Source: Streptomyces sp. NBC_01431 (GTDB lineage Bacteria; Actinomycetota; Actinomycetes; Streptomycetales; Streptomycetaceae). Taken from it: 64,000 bases of DNA. The position numbers were made by a program, and so were the translations under genes. The notes below the pieces were generated by a model that saw only the letters and a program-made list of their open reading frames with translations, was not told the origin of the DNA and made no database searches. Of the stretch, positions 62,491 to 64,000 are shown piece after piece; position 1 is the stretch's first letter, and every line of letters begins with the position of its first letter. Where the stretch lies: the NCBI RefSeq assembly GCF_036231355.1, contig NZ_CP109496.1, forward strand, positions 1,426,001 through 1,490,000. Reading direction: 5' to 3'.

Positions 62491-63308
62491 CGGGAACCTC
62501 CCTCCCCGGCCGGTCCCAGCGCCGGGTGGGGCACGACCCGTGGGACAAGCTGCGCCAGCTCACCGACCAGACCCGCGCGCTCCCGGCTGTCATCGGCGCC
62601 GGACAGATACCGGGCCAGCCGGGAAGCGGAGTGGGCCAGCGGTGAGCGCCGCCACCGCCGCTCCCCCAGCCGCCGTTCACCACCCAGCGCGGCACCGGCC
62701 GACGGGTCCCACGGCACCCTGTGGATCCGGCCCTCATCCACCCGCAGAGCCTTGGCGATCTCGGAGGCGGCATAGCGGCACTCGCCCACCACGACCAGCT
62801 CCCACCAGACGCCGTCCAGCCACTCGGGCCGCGCCGCAACATGCGCCAGAGCGTCCATGCCGCCCCGGGCCACCAGCACCAGCCGGTCCGACGCCCGCGC
62901 CAGCTCCCGCGACGCCACACCCCCCAGCTGCCCAAGATCGAGCAGCACCGCCCCCGTACTCCGGCCGCCGCGCAGGACGGACGGGCACGCCGCGATCTCA
63001 GCGACACACGGTGCGGCCTGGACCGCCCCCGTCGGCCCCACTACCACGCGCACGTCCCCGGCCGCCTGCTGCACGCATCCGTCCAGGGCCGCACCGTCAC
63101 CGCCGGGCCGCGCCCCGGCCGCCAGGGCAAGCAACCCTGCCATGTCGGAGAGTCCGAACCGGACCGCGAGATCGCCACCCGAGGCGTCCGCCTCCACCAC
63201 CACCGGCCGCACCTCACCCACACAGGGCCAGGCAGCAGCCAGGGCCAGAGCAAGCGTGCTCACCCCGGGCGCCCCCTTGAGCGAACCCAAAGCCACGACC
63301 TGCCGCAT
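62487..63308 (-). CDS. tadZ: TadZ/CpaE-like ParA-family protein
   Basis: 273 aa from ATG 63308, chosen because AGGAGG lies 7 nt upstream; GTG 63311 is 4 nt away. The N-terminus 'VVALGSLKGAPGVSTLALALAAAWP' is a deviant Walker A (KGxxGxST), followed by VVVEADASGGDLAVRFGL and later 'GAVLLDLGQLGG'. This is a MinD/ParA-type ATPase fold. TadZ/CpaE positions the pilus machine at the cell pole. The rest has 'RLVLVARGGMDALAHV' and 'ELVVVGECRYAASEIAKAL', consistent with the family. Confidence 0.8.
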   Translation of the reverse strand: MRQVVALGSLKGAPGVSTLALALAAAWPCVGEVRPVVVEADASGGDLAVRFGLSDMAGLLALAAGARPGGDGAALDGCVQQAAGDVRVVVGPTGAVQAAPCVAEIAACPSVLRGGRSTGAVLLDLGQLGGVASRELARASDRLVLVARGGMDALAHVAARPEWLDGVWWELVVVGECRYAASEIAKALRVDEGRIHRVPWDPSAGAALGGERRLGERRWRRSPLAHSASRLARYLSGADDSRERAGLVGELAQLVPRVVPHPALGPAGEGGSR

Positions 63309-63994
63309 CACGACACCTCCTTCACCGACGCTCCCAAGACCGCGATCCGCGGATCACTCATCTGCGCCGCCCGGCGGACCGCCGCCGCATCCACCAGCAC
63401 GGTCACCGCTCCCTTGCCGGACGCCGACTCCGGACCGTTCACCGCGCTCACCACACCCAGCACCGGATCCGGCGTCTTCGACTCCGTCTCACTCCCCGCA
63501 CGCCCGCCCGGCGCGATACCCGGCACCACCGCGATGCGCTGCCCGGCCGCCAGCCCCACAGGCAACATCCCCGCCTCCACACCGACCACGACCAGCGCCC
63601 GCCCCTGAGGAGGAAACTCCGCCGCATCCCCCACCTGCCCAGGTGCCAGCAACTGCCCGGCCAGCAACGGCACTACGGCCCGCCGCCCCACCACCGCGGC
63701 CCGCTCCCGAGCCGGGACGATCTGCGTCGCGTCATCAACGCCCAGCCGCACCACACCTACATCCCGCGCCTCGATCACCTCACCGGCAGCGACCGGCCGC
63801 ACCACCGACAACACCGGCTCACGCTTCCCAGCGCTGCCCACCGTCCACGCCACCCCGCCCGCGCACGCAATCGCCCCGGCCACACCGAGCGCGACCAGCC
63901 CCGGACGCCACCGCCGCCGCGCTCCCACCGGCCCGCCACCCACCAGCGGATCCTCAGCCGACTGCCGCGGCGGTCGCAGCCGCCCACCGTTCAC
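63308..63994 (-). CDS. cpaB: CpaB/SAF-domain pilus assembly protein
   Basis: 228 aa from GTG 63994; the real start could lie beyond the window edge. A basic, Pro-rich leader precedes one membrane helix (LVALGVAGAIACAGGVAWTV). A SAF domain follows: PVLSVVRPVAAGEVIEARDV, 'VGVVRLGVDDATQIVPARERAAVVGRRAVVPLLAGQLL', 'VGVEAGMLPVGLAAGQRIAVVPG'. CpaB/RcpC proteins support the Tad pilus outside or across the membrane. The stop overlaps the TadZ start (TGATG), so it belongs to the Tad operon. Confidence 0.78.
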   Translation of the reverse strand: MNGGRLRPPRQSAEDPLVGGGPVGARRRWRPGLVALGVAGAIACAGGVAWTVGSAGKREPVLSVVRPVAAGEVIEARDVGVVRLGVDDATQIVPARERAAVVGRRAVVPLLAGQLLAPGQVGDAAEFPPQGRALVVVGVEAGMLPVGLAAGQRIAVVPGIAPGGRAGSETESKTPDPVLGVVSAVNGPESASGKGAVTVLVDAAAVRRAAQMSDPRIAVLGASVKEVS

Positions 63995-64000
63995 ACCCGT

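Noticed and set aside
1..64000. tRNA or rRNA genes
   Set aside because: No cloverleaf-like or rRNA-like stretch was noticed by eye on either strand; a tRNA search program would be needed to exclude them fully.

Overview
The window is high-GC DNA from an actinomycete, most likely Streptomyces or a close relative. The evidence is strong third-position GC bias, GTG/TTG starts with AGGAG-type ribosome binding sites, a streptogrisin-type protease, Lsr2, DUF7848-type and WXG100-type small genes, and long RHS and lectin exoproteins.

Layout. (1) 1-5.7 kb, + strand: a tightly coupled operon holding the end of a probable methyltransferase, an AurF-type diiron oxygenase with every metal ligand, two dCTP-deaminase-fold proteins, a GT4 glycosyltransferase, a HAD phosphatase, CutC, a HIT protein and a small unknown. 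It looks like part of a specialised-metabolite or nucleoside cluster that I do not recognise. (2) 5.8-9.3 kb: two decayed transposase genes flanking a secreted streptogrisin-like protease. (3) 9.3-16 kb: three overlapping DNA-methylase-type genes, Lsr2, an orphan polymorphic-toxin tip, a DUF7848 pair, and a decay zone with a broken XRE regulator, an integrase remnant and a broken unknown gene. (4) 16-29 kb: a 2410-aa RHS/Hint polymorphic toxin with its downstream immunity candidate, divergent from a 1641-aa secreted lectin protein; the shared intergenic region carries two perfect dyads.

(5) 29.6-42 kb, + strand: a conjugation-type IV secretion operon. It runs regulator, VirB2-like pilin, VirB6-like channel, PrgI, VirB4-like ATPase, VirD4-like coupling ATPase, replication-relaxation protein, SLT+NlpC/P60 wall hydrolase, SpdB/DUF2637-like membrane protein, winged-helix regulator. 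I see no relaxase. (6) 42-50.4 kb: a toxin/immunity island with a frameshifted SH3 protein, a colicin-D-like toxin tip with a small acidic partner, DUF4287, two WXG100-like proteins, DUF6507, an 877-aa toxin with a possible nuclease tip, Imm49, a frameshifted second Imm49, and an IS1380 remnant. (7) 50.5-54.2 kb, - strand: a MoxR ATPase, a vWA protein and a small zinc-ribbon-like protein. (8) 54.2-55.2 kb: a non-coding region with an AT-rich patch, about 25 perfect copies of a 14-bp repeat, and a polypurine tract. (9) 55.2-64 kb, - strand: a Tad pilus operon (CpaB/SAF, TadZ, TadA, TadB, TadC, Flp, two TadE-like and one TadG-like pseudopilins) ending in a LysM-BTAD fusion protein.

Parts 5, 7 and 9 look like one mobile or formerly mobile unit (a linear-plasmid-like or integrative conjugative element) in which T4SS and Tad-pilus operons face each other around toxin cargo and a repeat array. 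The T4SS-side regulator and the MoxR ATPase share the same winged-helix domain, which suggests common control. All functional calls come from reading motifs by eye; no database search was run.
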